A stretch of 64,000 bases of DNA from Romboutsia_E sp900604535 (GCF_900604535.1 NZ_UWOT01000002.1:248001-312000), one strand, 5' to 3'; counted from the stretch's first letter, positions 1 through 10,071 are shown. Numbers and translations: made by a program. Notes: generated by a model not told the origin, from the letters alone.

Positions 1-3000
1 AAGGAATAGAAGTTTTAGATATAGACTTAGATATTGATGTAGAAAGAACATACAGAAATATAATAGATTATTATAGATTATCTAAAAAACTTCCAAGTTT
101 ATCATATATAAATGATGATATAAAGAAGTTATATGACGAATTTATTAAATCATATACAATAGCATTAAATAATATAAAAGAAGGTAGTTATCTTACTAAA
201 AAGCAAAAAAACTTATTTAGAATAGGTGCAATAAGAAGAAGTATAGAAGATAAAGAGTTAATTTTTACTTCATTGCATCCATTAAATATTATATATCAAC
301 TTCATTTAAATTATGGAATAGATAATGAAGTTATAGATGAAGATGTTTTAAAGAAATTTACATCCACTTATCTTTTACCATATATAATAGATGAAGACGA
401 TAAACTTTATATACCTATGGAACAACAACATTCTCCTGAATGGAAGTATTACGTAGACGAGAATCTTCCTAGATATAAAAGTTCAAGAGACTTTGTTTCA
501 AAATTAGTTAATGAAAAGATAGAAGAGTTTGTAAGCCATTTTAAATATATGTTTGAAATGGGAAATAATGCACCAATAAGAATTAACTTAATTAATACAG
601 GTGATAGCAAAGAGATACTACAAGGGATATTTAAATACTATATAAAACAGCTTAAGAATAAAAAGGTAAGTGAACTATTACCAATAGATTTATTTATATA
701 CTCAGATAAGAATATAACAAATGCTTTTGAAGAAGTAGCATTTAATGAGGATATAGAATCATTAAAAGAGATATATAATTTGGATTTATCAGTGGATGAT
801 ATGTCTGAAGAAGATGTATTAAATTTATATAGAGAAAAAGTACATTTTTATTCTAAGAATATAAGTAATGGTGTTGAGTATGCACATATTACATTTTTAG
901 AAATGAGTAGTGACGTTAAGAAAATAACTTCTAATATGGATGATATACCATCAGGAGTTATATTAAATGGTACTATATCAGGAGTTCCATCAGTATTTTT
1001 AGGAGACTCATATAGAACTGGATTTGGTACTAAATATACTAATACAGAAAGTAGACTTATGAATGTAGCTATAAAATTAAATGCTTTAAATGCAGCATCA
1101 TCTGGAGAACCATTTAACAGCAATCAATGCAAAGCTATATCTATACCTAACAAAAACAAAGCAACATTAGATAGTATATATGATGCTAGTCATTGGGTAA
1201 CATTCATAGATCCTAAGGTTGATTTGAATTTCTTTAAAAATGACCCTGATGCAAAAGATCTATTAATAATACATTATAGTGATCAATATACAACTGCCGG
1301 AGGATATGATGCAATAACGGTTACTAGAAAGTCTGGACCATATCAAAGAGTTATAGAAGAGTTTTTAGAAAAAAATGGAATAGAAAATGCAAGTGATTAT
1401 TCACCATCAGTTATAAATATGTTTAATGCTATAAATGGAGATTGGCTTTTAAGATTATTATCTAGTAAATCACATTTCCCTAAAGAGAAAATAAGTATAT
1501 TATCTGCAATAAAGTTAGGTCTTGCTCAATTTAAAAATGATAATATAATATGGGTTCCTATATCACTTGAAGAAATATTAAGAGTATCAGGTGGTGCAGG
1601 TTTAAAACAAAGTGAAGGATTTTTATCAGCTAAGAACTTAGGGTTTGAAGGGGGAGTAACAAGTGATGATATATTATTTGTTGGTATAGAAGAAGTAAGC
1701 GATAAAGTATTTGTACATTATTATCCAGTTGAAGTTAAGATAGGAATAAATGATCCATCATATGTTCATAAGGGAATAAAACAAGCTAAATCTACTAAAT
1801 CAATATTCAATAATATATTATTACCTGATGAAAATGAAGATTTAAGTAGCACACAAAAAGTATATAGAAACTTCTTAATGCAGCTTGTAATAACTAGTGC
1901 TGAAAAGTTAAGTTTATATAATGTTTGTAAAGGTGGAGACTGGAATAAAGTAATTAATTCTGATTTAAGAAGAAAATTACTTAATGAAGAATATGAAATA
2001 AATAACTCAATTGAAACTTCACTAGGTAAAGCTTCAGTTATATCATTTAAAAAAGGTATGGCATATACTCATATCGGTATAGAAGATGATGTTATGGTTA
2101 TAGAGATGTCTGAAGAAGATGGGATTAATTTTATAACTAAGAGTATTGAAGAAATAGGAGAACATGTAGAAAGAATTAATATTTCAGGAATGAATATAGA
2201 GAATTATAATAATAGTAATAATTTTAATAATGTAAATAAGCCTGTAAGTTATGAAGAAAATAGTGGTGATACTGAAGCAGCAACTATTGTAGCTGATACA
2301 TCAGTGGATTTAGAGATCACGCATCAAAAAGTGAATACATGTTCAATTATACAACCCCAAAACGATAATGAACTAATAAATTCTGATGAAGATAGAAAGA
2401 TGGAAATACTATTTGGAGTAAACCAAAAGAATAATAAAGAAGTGATTTGGTATCCAAATGATACGGATAAGTTACTTCATACTAATACAGGAATAATTGG
2501 TACTATGGGTACTGGTAAAACTCAATTTACAAAATCTATGATTACTCAAATACATAGAGAATCTAAGTACAATGTAGATAGAAAAGATGTAGGAATATTA
2601 ATATTTGACTACAAAGGAGATTACAATAAATCTAAAACTGATTTTATAGAAGCTACAAATGCAAATGTATATGAACTATACCAATTACCATTTAATCCGC
2701 TTTCAGTAATAAAGGCTGCTAATTCTAAACCAATGCTACCTCTTCATACAGCAAATAGTTTAAAAGTAACACTAGCAAAAGCATTTGGACTTGGAATTAA
2801 GCAAGAAACATTATTAAGAGATTTAATAATGGAAGCATATGAAAAGAAAGGTATAATAAAAAATCAATCAGATACTTGGAACAAACCAGCACCTACATTA
2901 AAAGATGTATACGATATATATGTAAATAGAGATGATTTAAAAGAAGATAGCTTATATGCAGCATTTAGTAACTTAATAGATTTTGAGATATTTGAGCCAG

Positions 3001-3539
3001 ATTCAGCAAATACTAAGAGTTTATTTGAGTTAATAGATGGAGTTACTGTAATAGATTTATCAGGATATGATCCAGATATTCAAAACTTAGTAGTTGCAAT
3101 AACTTTAGATTTATTCTATTCTCAAATGCAGGCATACGGACATAGTAAAATAGAAGGAAGTTTAAGACAGCTTAATAAGATTATATTAGTTGATGAAGCT
3201 GACAATTTCTTAAGTAAGGATTTTGAAACATTAAAGAAGATACTTAAAGAGGGTAGAGAGTTTGGAGTAGGTACTATTCTTTCGACTCAGTTATTAAGCC
3301 ATTTCTCTACTGGAGAGAATAAGTATTCAGATTATATTTTAACTTGGATAGTTCATAATGTAGCTGAGATTAATCTAAAAGATGCTAGGTATATATTTAA
3401 TGCACATGATAAGAGTGAGCAAGAAAATTTATGTAATAGGATTAAGACTTTAAGTAAGCATTATAGCTTAGTTAAGATGGGGGATAGTGATAGGGCTATA
3501 TTTATGAGAGATAAGGCATTTTGGGAGTTAATACAGTAG
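1..3539 (+). CDS. dptH: DNA phosphorothioation-dependent restriction protein DptH (3' part; start lies before the window)
   Basis: DptH is the large ATPase subunit of the DptFGH complex, which restricts DNA lacking phosphorothioate marks. The frame is open from base 3, so the true start is outside the window and the internal TTG at 273 is not a start. The C-terminal third is a HerA/FtsK-like motor: Walker A GTMGTGKT near 2500-2520, Walker B IILVDEAD near 3181-3205, then an RNA/DNA-translocase-like segment (EGREFGVGTILSTQ). The long N-terminal part has no motif I recognise. The family assignment rests on this architecture and on the convergent dndCDE genes. dptF and dptG would be expected to the left. 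Confidence is high for the family, lower for activity. Confidence 0.85.
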   Translation, partial: GIEVLDIDLDIDVERTYRNIIDYYRLSKKLPSLSYINDDIKKLYDEFIKSYTIALNNIKEGSYLTKKQKNLFRIGAIRRSIEDKELIFTSLHPLNIIYQLHLNYGIDNEVIDEDVLKKFTSTYLLPYIIDEDDKLYIPMEQQHSPEWKYYVDENLPRYKSSRDFVSKLVNEKIEEFVSHFKYMFEMGNNAPIRINLINTGDSKEILQGIFKYYIKQLKNKKVSELLPIDLFIYSDKNITNAFEEVAFNEDIESLKEIYNLDLSVDDMSEEDVLNLYREKVHFYSKNISNGVEYAHITFLEMSSDVKKITSNMDDIPSGVILNGTISGVPSVFLGDSYRTGFGTKYTNTESRLMNVAIKLNALNAASSGEPFNSNQCKAISIPNKNKATLDSIYDASHWVTFIDPKVDLNFFKNDPDAKDLLIIHYSDQYTTAGGYDAITVTRKSGPYQRVIEEFLEKNGIENASDYSPSVINMFNAINGDWLLRLLSSKSHFPKEKISILSAIKLGLAQFKNDNIIWVPISLEEILRVSGGAGLKQSEGFLSAKNLGFEGGVTSDDILFVGIEEVSDKVFVHYYPVEVKIGINDPSYVHKGIKQAKSTKSIFNNILLPDENEDLSSTQKVYRNFLMQLVITSAEKLSLYNVCKGGDWNKVINSDLRRKLLNEEYEINNSIETSLGKASVISFKKGMAYTHIGIEDDVMVIEMSEEDGINFITKSIEEIGEHVERINISGMNIENYNNSNNFNNVNKPVSYEENSGDTEAATIVADTSVDLEITHQKVNTCSIIQPQNDNELINSDEDRKMEILFGVNQKNNKEVIWYPNDTDKLLHTNTGIIGTMGTGKTQFTKSMITQIHRESKYNVDRKDVGILIFDYKGDYNKSKTDFIEATNANVYELYQLPFNPLSVIKAANSKPMLPLHTANSLKVTLAKAFGLGIKQETLLRDLIMEAYEKKGIIKNQSDTWNKPAPTLKDVYDIYVNRDDLKEDSLYAAFSNLIDFEIFEPDSANTKSLFELIDGVTVIDLSGYDPDIQNLVVAITLDLFYSQMQAYGHSKIEGSLRQLNKIILVDEADNFLSKDFETLKKILKEGREFGVGTILSTQLLSHFSTGENKYSDYILTWIVHNVAEINLKDARYIFNAHDKSEQENLCNRIKTLSKHYSLVKMGDSDRAIFMRDKAFWELIQ

Positions 3540-3584
3540 ATATGATAAAGTTTATTATATCATAAAAATCAGTATATATTGAAG

Positions 3585-3620
3585 AATAGAGATCTTATGA
3601 TGTTTTAGGTCTCTATTTTT
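3585..3620 (+). terminator. Rho-independent terminator after dptH
   Basis: An 8-bp stem (3585-3592 with 3610-3617) is followed by a T run. It closes the dptH transcript, so the DUF262 gene downstream probably has its own promoter. Confidence 0.7.
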
Positions 3621-3687
3621 CTGTGTTAATAAATATATATTGTACATATACTTATTAGTATAATAAGTGAAATAATGGGGGGATTCT

Positions 3688-4671
3688 ATGTCATTTGAGG
3701 CTAAACCCAAAAGTATTATGGGATTATTTAGAGAGCCAGAAGGGATTTCTTATAATATTCCGATGTATCAAAGGTCATATAGTTGGGGAGAGGATGAAAT
3801 AAGTGATTTTTGTGAAGACTTAAATGATTTATATACAGGCAATGGAAAAGATTATTTTTTTGGTGCACTTATAACAATGGAAGATAAATATAATCAAAAC
3901 AATCAGCAAGTTATAGATGGTCAACAAAGAATAACTACTTTTTCTATACTAATTTCACAATTATATAATTTATGTGAAGTGCTAATTGACCAAATGGAGA
4001 AATCAGATAAACTAAAATATAAGCAAAATATAAAAGAATTAAGAAATAAGCAAGGTGATTTAGGTCAATGTATTAAAAATGAAAATAGATATAAAGTTAT
4101 ATTATCTAAAGTTGACAATGAATACTTTGAGAAAGTGCTAGATATATCTACGGAAAAGGAATTAATAGATATTTGTTATGAGGTAGTAGATAAGTTAGAA
4201 TTAGTTGAATGTATAGAAACAGGTATAGAATATAAAAATGCATACATTAAAAAAATACATAAAAAGAAAAAAATAACATATAAAGATATACTAAATATAC
4301 CAGTAATTAATAATAGAATTAGGTTTAATGATTTAAAGGATATATGTTATGAGCAATATAAGTCTAAACTAGATTTAAAGTCTAATTATAATTATAAAAT
4401 ATTTGAAAAGTATTTATTAATAAAATATATTAGGGATATGTTGAGTAAAACTGGGAAATGTATAAATTACTATCTAGAAAAAAAGTATATAACTGATGAA
4501 GATATACATAAAGTAAATGAATTATTAGACTTCGAATATGAAAAATTAGATATAGTTTCTCATAAAAATATAAAAAATGCAAAAGAAATTATAAATGAAA
4601 CCCATCTCCATATAAAACTTTATAAGAAGATGGGTTTTTATTATATACTAATATCTCCTTTAACAACTTGA
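3688..4671 (+). CDS. DUF262 (GmrSD/ParB-like) protein, probably 3'-truncated
   Basis: The N-terminus carries the DUF262 hallmarks: PMYQRSYSW near residues 25-33 and the ParB-like nucleotide-binding motif DGQQRITT near residues 78-85. DUF262 proteins, such as GmrS-type restriction subunits, usually run past 500 residues and often end in a DUF1524 HNH nuclease. This one is 327 residues, has no HNH motif, and is lysine-rich in its second half. Its last ~25 codons read straight through a strong terminator hairpin (4598-4639) and into the 3' end of convergent dndE, ending at TGA. That suggests the original 3' end was deleted. The start is the ATG after a GGGGGG Shine-Dalgarno. It sits inside the phosphorothioation module, where it may be a passenger defence gene or a remnant. 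Confidence 0.7.
   Translation: MSFEAKPKSIMGLFREPEGISYNIPMYQRSYSWGEDEISDFCEDLNDLYTGNGKDYFFGALITMEDKYNQNNQQVIDGQQRITTFSILISQLYNLCEVLIDQMEKSDKLKYKQNIKELRNKQGDLGQCIKNENRYKVILSKVDNEYFEKVLDISTEKELIDICYEVVDKLELVECIETGIEYKNAYIKKIHKKKKITYKDILNIPVINNRIRFNDLKDICYEQYKSKLDLKSNYNYKIFEKYLLIKYIRDMLSKTGKCINYYLEKKYITDEDIHKVNELLDFEYEKLDIVSHKNIKNAKEIINETHLHIKLYKKMGFYYILISPLTT
4598..4639 (+). terminator. Terminator between the DUF262 gene and dndE, probably bidirectional
   Basis: A 10-bp stem (4598-4607 with 4628-4637) is followed by TTTTT on the plus strand. On the minus strand it directly follows the dndE stop, with a weaker T-rich tail. It lies inside the DUF262 reading frame. Confidence 0.7.
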
Positions 4672-5024
4672 GTAATGAAATGTTCCAAATTGCTAGAGTA
4701 ATTATATCTATTCTTCAACATAGCAGCACCACGATCAATATGAAGCTTAGCATGAGTAGGGAAGTACTCATCATCACTTAAATGCTTACCAGCATGTTGT
4801 TCAAGTAAACTTTTAAATAACACATCATATTGTGCAGTTATAGTCTGTCTATTAAGTTCAAGTCCGTTATTATCAGTTTCTTTATAATTTTCAATTGGTT
4901 CATCATTAGTTAAAGACATTGAAATTGCAAGCTTACAAAGTGCAAATGGCTTTAAATTCATTCTAGAACCTAAATCTTCAAATATTTCTTTTGTTTGTTG
5001 TGATGTTTTAAGTCTAAATCCCAT
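4641..5024 (-). CDS. dndE: DNA sulfur modification protein DndE
   Basis: DndE is the small subunit of the phosphorothioation complex, reported to bind nicked DNA and to be needed for inserting sulfur into the backbone. The 127 residues match the family in length and layout: basic N-terminus (GFRLKTSQQTKEIF), a central LNRQTITAQYD segment, and the conserved C-terminal stretch with IDRGAAML. The start is the ATG at 5024, two bases after the dndD stop, so translation is probably coupled to dndD. It is the last gene of the leftward dndCDE operon. Confidence 0.88.
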   Translation of the reverse strand: MGFRLKTSQQTKEIFEDLGSRMNLKPFALCKLAISMSLTNDEPIENYKETDNNGLELNRQTITAQYDVLFKSLLEQHAGKHLSDDEYFPTHAKLHIDRGAAMLKNRYNYSSNLEHFITQVVKGDISI

Positions 5025-5026
5025 AA

Positions 5027-7186
5027 TTACACCTCAAAAAAGTATCCTTTACTTTGGATAGTCTTTCTATTTTTATCATCATATTGTATTAAGTACTCGC
5101 CATTTAACTTTGGTTTTATTTCTTTATATGCCTTTTCATCTATTTCAGTATTAGTAGATAATATTATAACTTGATCACTTATAGTTGATAAATATTCACT
5201 AGTAATATTATTTCTATGAGTTTCATCTATTCTAGCATATGGAGTATCTATTATAAAAGGTATTTCTATATCAGAAGCCTTAAGTAAAGCCCAGTATAGA
5301 CAAAGTATATAAATTTGTTTTTCTCCACTAGAGAATCCATTTATATCAACTTTAGTTCTTAACTCAATAAACATTCCTGTAGAATTATTTTTAATAGAAT
5401 TAAGAAGTTCATTTTTGTTTTCAACATGATACTCTTTAAATAAATCTTCAAAGAATAGCTTACCAAATTTTTTCTCCATTTCATCATAACCTATATTTTC
5501 AATTAGGTTTTCAAGTTCTAGAGAGTTATACATTTTATTTATATATAATGAAGCATTAAAGTCTTTATCTATATCTATAAAATCTATAAAGTTATCTTTT
5601 TGAATTATTCTTCTAAATATATACATGAAATTTTCTTGTATTTCTTTAGTTTTATTATCTGTTAAAGTATTTATTATATCTTCTAACATAAGTATAAGGT
5701 CAGCAGACATATCAACTACCTTATTTGCTTGAAGTAATTCTATATATTTAGCTTTAGATTTATCTCTATTTAAAGTTAACATATTTAACTTATTTTTTAA
5801 TTCTTCTAAATTAGAAGATAAGTTACTTTCACTTTCTGATAATTTACCAATTTCACTAGATAAATTAGATATTTCTTCTATATATTTATTTAATGATTCA
5901 TCTTCTAAACTGGAATTAAGTTTAGATCTAATATCTGCTAACTCTAAAGCAATGGATCTATATTCATCAAATAAGTTAAGTATAGAAGCATTATCAAAAT
6001 CAATTACTGAATCCATAAGTGATATTAATGAATTACTTTCATCAGATGATAGCATATGAATAGGTTTAAAGTTATCAGTAATATCTTTAGGAGCAATATC
6101 ATCTATTAAAGCTTCTGAAACAGTCATAGCAACTTCATCTATTGATATACTACTTATTTTATCTAAAAGCAAGCCTTTTATATAATCTGCACTTAGCTTA
6201 CCTTTAAGTTGATTATATATTAAATAGTTCTCTTCTGATTTTACTTGTTTCTTTAAATCGACTATTTTATCTTTTAACATTAAGAAAGGAAGCATTTCAT
6301 TACAAAAGTCTTTAATGCTTTGATTTATAATACTTCTTCTAGCTTCTAATTCAACAGTTCTAGTATTAAAAGCTTGTCTCTCTTCTGCTAAAACGCCACC
6401 TTTTTTTCTAAATTCTTTTTCAGATTTTATCTTTAAAGCTTTTAAATTGTCTATATTATTTATTAAATCAGAAATTTCACATTTGATGATATATTCTTCA
6501 GAGGTAAGATTATTAACTTCTTCATCCAATTTCATATATTCATCTCTTGCAATTTCTATTTCATTATTACTATTTTTATTTGACTTAGTACTTGATACTA
6601 TTGTATTTTTTAATACATCAAAAGTATCAAAGTTACAAAGTGATAAAAGAGATTGTTTTAAATGTGTATTGGAATTCTTTCCTATAAAGAATTCTGATAA
6701 ATGTTCACCATCAAAGAAAAAGAATTCAAATATTTTAGGTGAAATTATAGATGTAATATAATTTTCAAAATAATTAAGTTCTTCATCATCTAAAGGAATA
6801 TTTGAGAAATTTTTATAAACTAAAAATGTCTCATCTAATTTTTTATCTTTAAAAGTCCACTGTCTAACTAATGTATAAGTGTTTTTTTCTGTATTTTCGC
6901 TAATCTCAATATCTATTGATATATATGCATCAACAGTATCATTTTTTAGAGAATTATTATTTATATTAGATTTTACTCTAGATATATATGAAGAATTAAA
7001 TCCTTGATACTTGTAAGCCATAGGTCCATAAATACAAAGTTTAATAGCTTCAAATATTGTTGATTTACCAGCTCCATTTTTACCACCTACTAATATTATG
7101 TTTTTATCATTTGTAGTAGTAAAATCAAAGATAGTTTCTTCCTCATAAGATCTAAAGTTTTTTAGTACAAGTTTATTTATTTTCAT
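5027..7186 (-). CDS. dndD: DNA sulfur modification protein DndD (SMC/Rad50-like ATPase)
   Basis: DndD is the ATPase of the phosphorothioation machinery, thought to supply energy or reshape DNA for sulfur insertion. The 719 residues follow the SMC/RecN plan: Walker A GGKNGAGKST near residues 34-43, a long central coiled coil rich in K/E/L/S (roughly 200-500), an ABC signature FSSGEKQ, and Walker B PFIIDTPYARID near the C-terminus. The start overlaps the end of dndC by 14 bases, a typical coupled dndC-dndD junction. The product is cytoplasmic and expected to form a complex with DndC and DndE. Confidence 0.92.
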   Translation of the reverse strand: MKINKLVLKNFRSYEEETIFDFTTTNDKNIILVGGKNGAGKSTIFEAIKLCIYGPMAYKYQGFNSSYISRVKSNINNNSLKNDTVDAYISIDIEISENTEKNTYTLVRQWTFKDKKLDETFLVYKNFSNIPLDDEELNYFENYITSIISPKIFEFFFFDGEHLSEFFIGKNSNTHLKQSLLSLCNFDTFDVLKNTIVSSTKSNKNSNNEIEIARDEYMKLDEEVNNLTSEEYIIKCEISDLINNIDNLKALKIKSEKEFRKKGGVLAEERQAFNTRTVELEARRSIINQSIKDFCNEMLPFLMLKDKIVDLKKQVKSEENYLIYNQLKGKLSADYIKGLLLDKISSISIDEVAMTVSEALIDDIAPKDITDNFKPIHMLSSDESNSLISLMDSVIDFDNASILNLFDEYRSIALELADIRSKLNSSLEDESLNKYIEEISNLSSEIGKLSESESNLSSNLEELKNKLNMLTLNRDKSKAKYIELLQANKVVDMSADLILMLEDIINTLTDNKTKEIQENFMYIFRRIIQKDNFIDFIDIDKDFNASLYINKMYNSLELENLIENIGYDEMEKKFGKLFFEDLFKEYHVENKNELLNSIKNNSTGMFIELRTKVDINGFSSGEKQIYILCLYWALLKASDIEIPFIIDTPYARIDETHRNNITSEYLSTISDQVIILSTNTEIDEKAYKEIKPKLNGEYLIQYDDKNRKTIQSKGYFFEV

Positions 7187-8636
7187 GTTCTAACTCCTTG
7201 CCACTTTCTTCTTCGATCTTTTCAATAATATCTTGATGAAGCCATTGTTGATTTAATATTTTACTTACCGCGTTTTTTAATTTAGTATTATTACTAAAGT
7301 GTTTATACTTATTAGTATCAATAACTAATTTATTAAATAGATCATTGTTTATATCATATTCTTTACATTTTTCAGCTATAACGTTTAATGTAGAAGAATC
7401 AAATAGAGGATTTTTATATTCAGCCCATGGTAAATCTTTACCAGTCACTTCTTTATATATATTTAATAATGTAGTAGAAGTTAAATCTTCTTCATTATCC
7501 CATATCTCATCAATTGCTTTAAGTTCACCTAAATTAATAAGTTCTAAGTCAGGATAGAACTTTTGCATTTCTATTTGAGTTTCTAAAAGCTTTTTTAGAA
7601 TCATTTGTCTAGCTTCAAATGTAAATGGACCAAACATTATTTTTCCATCTCTTTTAACAACGGCACCATTTCTTTTGTGCTTTTTACGATTCTTAGGCTT
7701 ATCTCTTTCACTTAATAGCCAACTTCTAAACTCAACTAAAGGCTTCAATTCATTATGGCCAGATTCTATAAATCCATTTAAAGATTTATCCTCTTTTACA
7801 ACAGTACAAATCCAACACCCAAATCTACTATTACCACAGCTGCTTTTAGCACTTGATTCATCAGCTATAAAAGGACATTCTCCAGAATCACCAGAACCTT
7901 TCATATACATTTCAAATAATTCCATTGCACTAGTTCCCCATGCAGTAGCAGGAGAAGGGAAGTCACCAGCATTAAAAGTAATTAAGTTGTCATTGTTATG
8001 GTATAGTACATCCCAAACGTCAGCAGTTGAGAAATCAACTATAGGAGTGTAGACATAAGCTAATTTATTTTTACCTCTTAAAGTTTCATGTGGAGTAAGA
8101 AGATATCCTTCTATTTCTCTTTTTTCTATTCTAGCCTTTCTTGCAGAACTTTCATCTTTACGAACTCCAAGTAGAACTACAACATCTTCGTACTCTAATT
8201 TTTCTTTTATAAACTTATTAGATGGTCTTATCTTTAGTCTTTCAGTACACCAACGATATTGTATAGACTTTGGAGTAGGGTACCCTTTCCCAATTATATT
8301 AGCCCAGAAGCTATCATGAAGTTCAGGATACACAATTTGTGCTATTATAGGCAAATCTAATTCTTTAGCACTTTCGTTTATTTTATTTATATTATCTTTC
8401 AGATATTCAAGTATTATAGGATTTTCTATAAGTGTATCTGATGACACTACATAAACTGGCTTGTGTCTTTTTTCTTTAGGTAATCTTTTCAACATAGAAA
8501 AAGTCACCTGTAAGGTACAACTACTATCCTTGCCGCCACTATAGCCGAGGATCCAAGGTCTTTTATCATTAAGGTATACAGCTTCCATTTCATCTAATAG
8601 GTCATCTAATGTATAATTGTCAAAGTAGCTAGCCAT
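7173..8636 (-). CDS. dndC: DNA phosphorothioation protein DndC (PAPS reductase/PP-loop family)
   Basis: DndC is the iron-sulfur, PP-loop ATPase that activates the DNA and passes sulfur to the backbone. The PP-loop GYSGGKDSS sits near residues 28-36. Four cysteines suited to a [4Fe-4S] cluster follow: the CTER motif, then CPF and the CGNSRFGCWIC stretch. The start ATG at 8636 has an AAAGGA Shine-Dalgarno about ten bases upstream. This is the first gene of dndC-dndD-dndE. The sulfur donor DndA is not encoded nearby; housekeeping IscS often replaces it. DndB, a usual neighbour upstream of dndC, is absent here. Confidence 0.93.
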   Translation of the reverse strand: MASYFDNYTLDDLLDEMEAVYLNDKRPWILGYSGGKDSSCTLQVTFSMLKRLPKEKRHKPVYVVSSDTLIENPIILEYLKDNINKINESAKELDLPIIAQIVYPELHDSFWANIIGKGYPTPKSIQYRWCTERLKIRPSNKFIKEKLEYEDVVVLLGVRKDESSARKARIEKREIEGYLLTPHETLRGKNKLAYVYTPIVDFSTADVWDVLYHNNDNLITFNAGDFPSPATAWGTSAMELFEMYMKGSGDSGECPFIADESSAKSSCGNSRFGCWICTVVKEDKSLNGFIESGHNELKPLVEFRSWLLSERDKPKNRKKHKRNGAVVKRDGKIMFGPFTFEARQMILKKLLETQIEMQKFYPDLELINLGELKAIDEIWDNEEDLTSTTLLNIYKEVTGKDLPWAEYKNPLFDSSTLNVIAEKCKEYDINNDLFNKLVIDTNKYKHFSNNTKLKNAVSKILNQQWLHQDIIEKIEEESGKELEHENK

Positions 8637-9119
8637 TACTATTCAATCCTTTCTATTTTATAATAAGTTATAAAAATATATTTAAGTAAAAATTTAAATA
8701 TGATATTTACAGAAATATACCATTATATTATTATATCACAGATTTTAAGATTAAAGAATTTATATTAACTTCTATTCAAACATAAATTAGTATAAAGCTA
8801 AATATACTTTATTATAATTATAGCCTTATAAATAGTATGGATTTGAAATAAATTATCATATATTATCTTTTGCATGATTACTTTAAATTATAAAAATCAA
8901 GTTATGGTCTTGGAAGAATTATGTAAAATTATTATTTTTATTCAGTTAAAATAATAAAATATAAATATTTAATAATTTATTATTTTAGTATGGTATAAAG
9001 GAAGTTCGTGGGAACTTGTTAAAAAATTCGGAGCTTTACATATAAAAAGTAAACATAGTTTAAGTTTTCACAACATATATATTATAGGTAAGATTTTTTA
9101 TATTATGGAGGTTTACAAA
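8637..9119. other. Intergenic region between divergent dndC and the superoxide reductase gene
   Basis: Extremely AT-rich, with no convincing gene. It must hold the two divergent promoters. The only clear structure is a small perfect hairpin at 9003-9018 (AAGTTC, four-base loop, GAACTT), about 100 bases before the reductase start. An AT-rich near-palindrome around 8811-8826 loosely resembles a PerR box, but I would not call it. Confidence 0.5.
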
Positions 9120-9506
9120 ATGAATAATTCAAAAAAGTTTCTTATATGTAGTGTCTGTGGAAATATGGTCGGAATGATAGAAGATAAAGGTCCTAAACTA
9201 GTATGTTGTGGAAAAAAGATGAATGAGCTAGTAGAAAATACAACAGAAGCTTCAGTAGAAAAGCATACACCAGTAGTAAATATAGATAACAATAAAGTAA
9301 ATGTACAAGTTGGAAGTACATTACATCCAATGACACAAGAGCACCATATAAGCTGGATATATCTTTTAACAACACAAGGTGGTCAGCGTAAATCTTTAGA
9401 AGTAGATAGTGATCCAATTGTGGAATTTGTATTAACTGAAAATGATAAGCTGTTAGAAGTATATGCATATTGTAATCTTCATGGATTATGGAAATTAGAA
9501 TTATAA
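9120..9506 (+). CDS. dfx: Desulfoferrodoxin (two-centre superoxide reductase)
   Basis: It reduces superoxide to hydrogen peroxide in the cytoplasm without making oxygen, a standard anaerobe defence. The N-terminal desulforedoxin domain has the rubredoxin-like ligand set CSVCG and CCGKK (Fe(Cys)4 centre I). The C-terminal domain carries the centre II ligands: a His in EKHTPV, His residues in HPMTQEHHI, and the Cys/His pair in CNLHGLW. I place the start at 9120 because GGAGG at 9107-9111 is correctly spaced for it; an in-frame ATG at 9105 overlaps that site and is too early. The gene is monocistronic, with a strong terminator after it. Confidence 0.92.
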   Translation: MNNSKKFLICSVCGNMVGMIEDKGPKLVCCGKKMNELVENTTEASVEKHTPVVNIDNNKVNVQVGSTLHPMTQEHHISWIYLLTTQGGQRKSLEVDSDPIVEFVLTENDKLLEVYAYCNLHGLWKLEL

Positions 9507-9540
9507 ATAAAATTTAAAAGTTTAAATATATCATAAAGAT

Positions 9541-9581
9541 AAAAATGAAGGGGTACATAATTAATGTACCTCTACATTTTT
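9541..9581 (+). terminator. Terminator after desulfoferrodoxin
   Basis: An 18-bp nearly perfect stem (9541-9558 with 9564-9581) has a five-base loop and ends in T residues. Confidence 0.85.
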
Positions 9582-9726
9582 ATGCAGAAAAATGCATAGT
9601 TATTTGTTAAAAAATAGAAAAATATAAATATATTAACAAATGAGTTTTAATAAAATACATATATACAAAATATATTTAGTTTTAGTATAATGTTGTGTAT
9701 TGTCATATATAGGGAGGGCTTAATAA

Positions 9727-10029
9727 ATGAAATCAAGGTTTGAAGGTGGATTACTTGGACTTATAGGTGTTAATATACTAGCATATTTTATAACTCTTAT
9801 AACATTTGGATTAGCTACACCATGGGCTATGTGTATAAAGTATAACTGGGAAGCTAAAAATACAGTTATAGAAGGAAGACGATTAAGATTTATAGGTAAA
9901 GGATCTAGTCTATTTTTACATTATATAAAATGGTGGATACTTACTATAATAACTTTGGGTATATATGGATTTTGGTTATATATAAAATTATTACAATGGA
10001 AAACTGAAAATACTATATTTGAAGACTAA
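9727..10029 (+). CDS. Small DUF898 (YjgN-like) membrane protein
   Basis: A 100-residue protein with two hydrophobic segments (about residues 8-33 and 62-85) separated by a basic loop. The pattern TFGLATPWAMCIKYNWEAKNT and the repeated TLGIYGFW resemble DUF898/YjgN proteins, which are normally longer and contain several such units. This is a minimal version. The Shine-Dalgarno GGGAGGG lies just upstream of the ATG. Function is unknown. The gene stands alone between two terminators. Confidence 0.75.
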   Translation: MKSRFEGGLLGLIGVNILAYFITLITFGLATPWAMCIKYNWEAKNTVIEGRRLRFIGKGSSLFLHYIKWWILTIITLGIYGFWLYIKLLQWKTENTIFED

Positions 10030-10031
10030 TA

Positions 10032-10071
10032 AAAAATTCTAATTGGACATTATATCCAATTAGAATTTTTT
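10032..10071 (+). terminator. Terminator after the DUF898 gene
   Basis: A perfect 16-bp stem (10032-10047 with 10055-10070) ends in six T residues. Confidence 0.9.

Noticed and set aside
8811..8826. PerR-like box upstream of the superoxide reductase
   Set aside because: The match to TTATAAT-N-ATTATAA is poor and expected by chance in such AT-rich DNA. It lies 300 bases from the gene.
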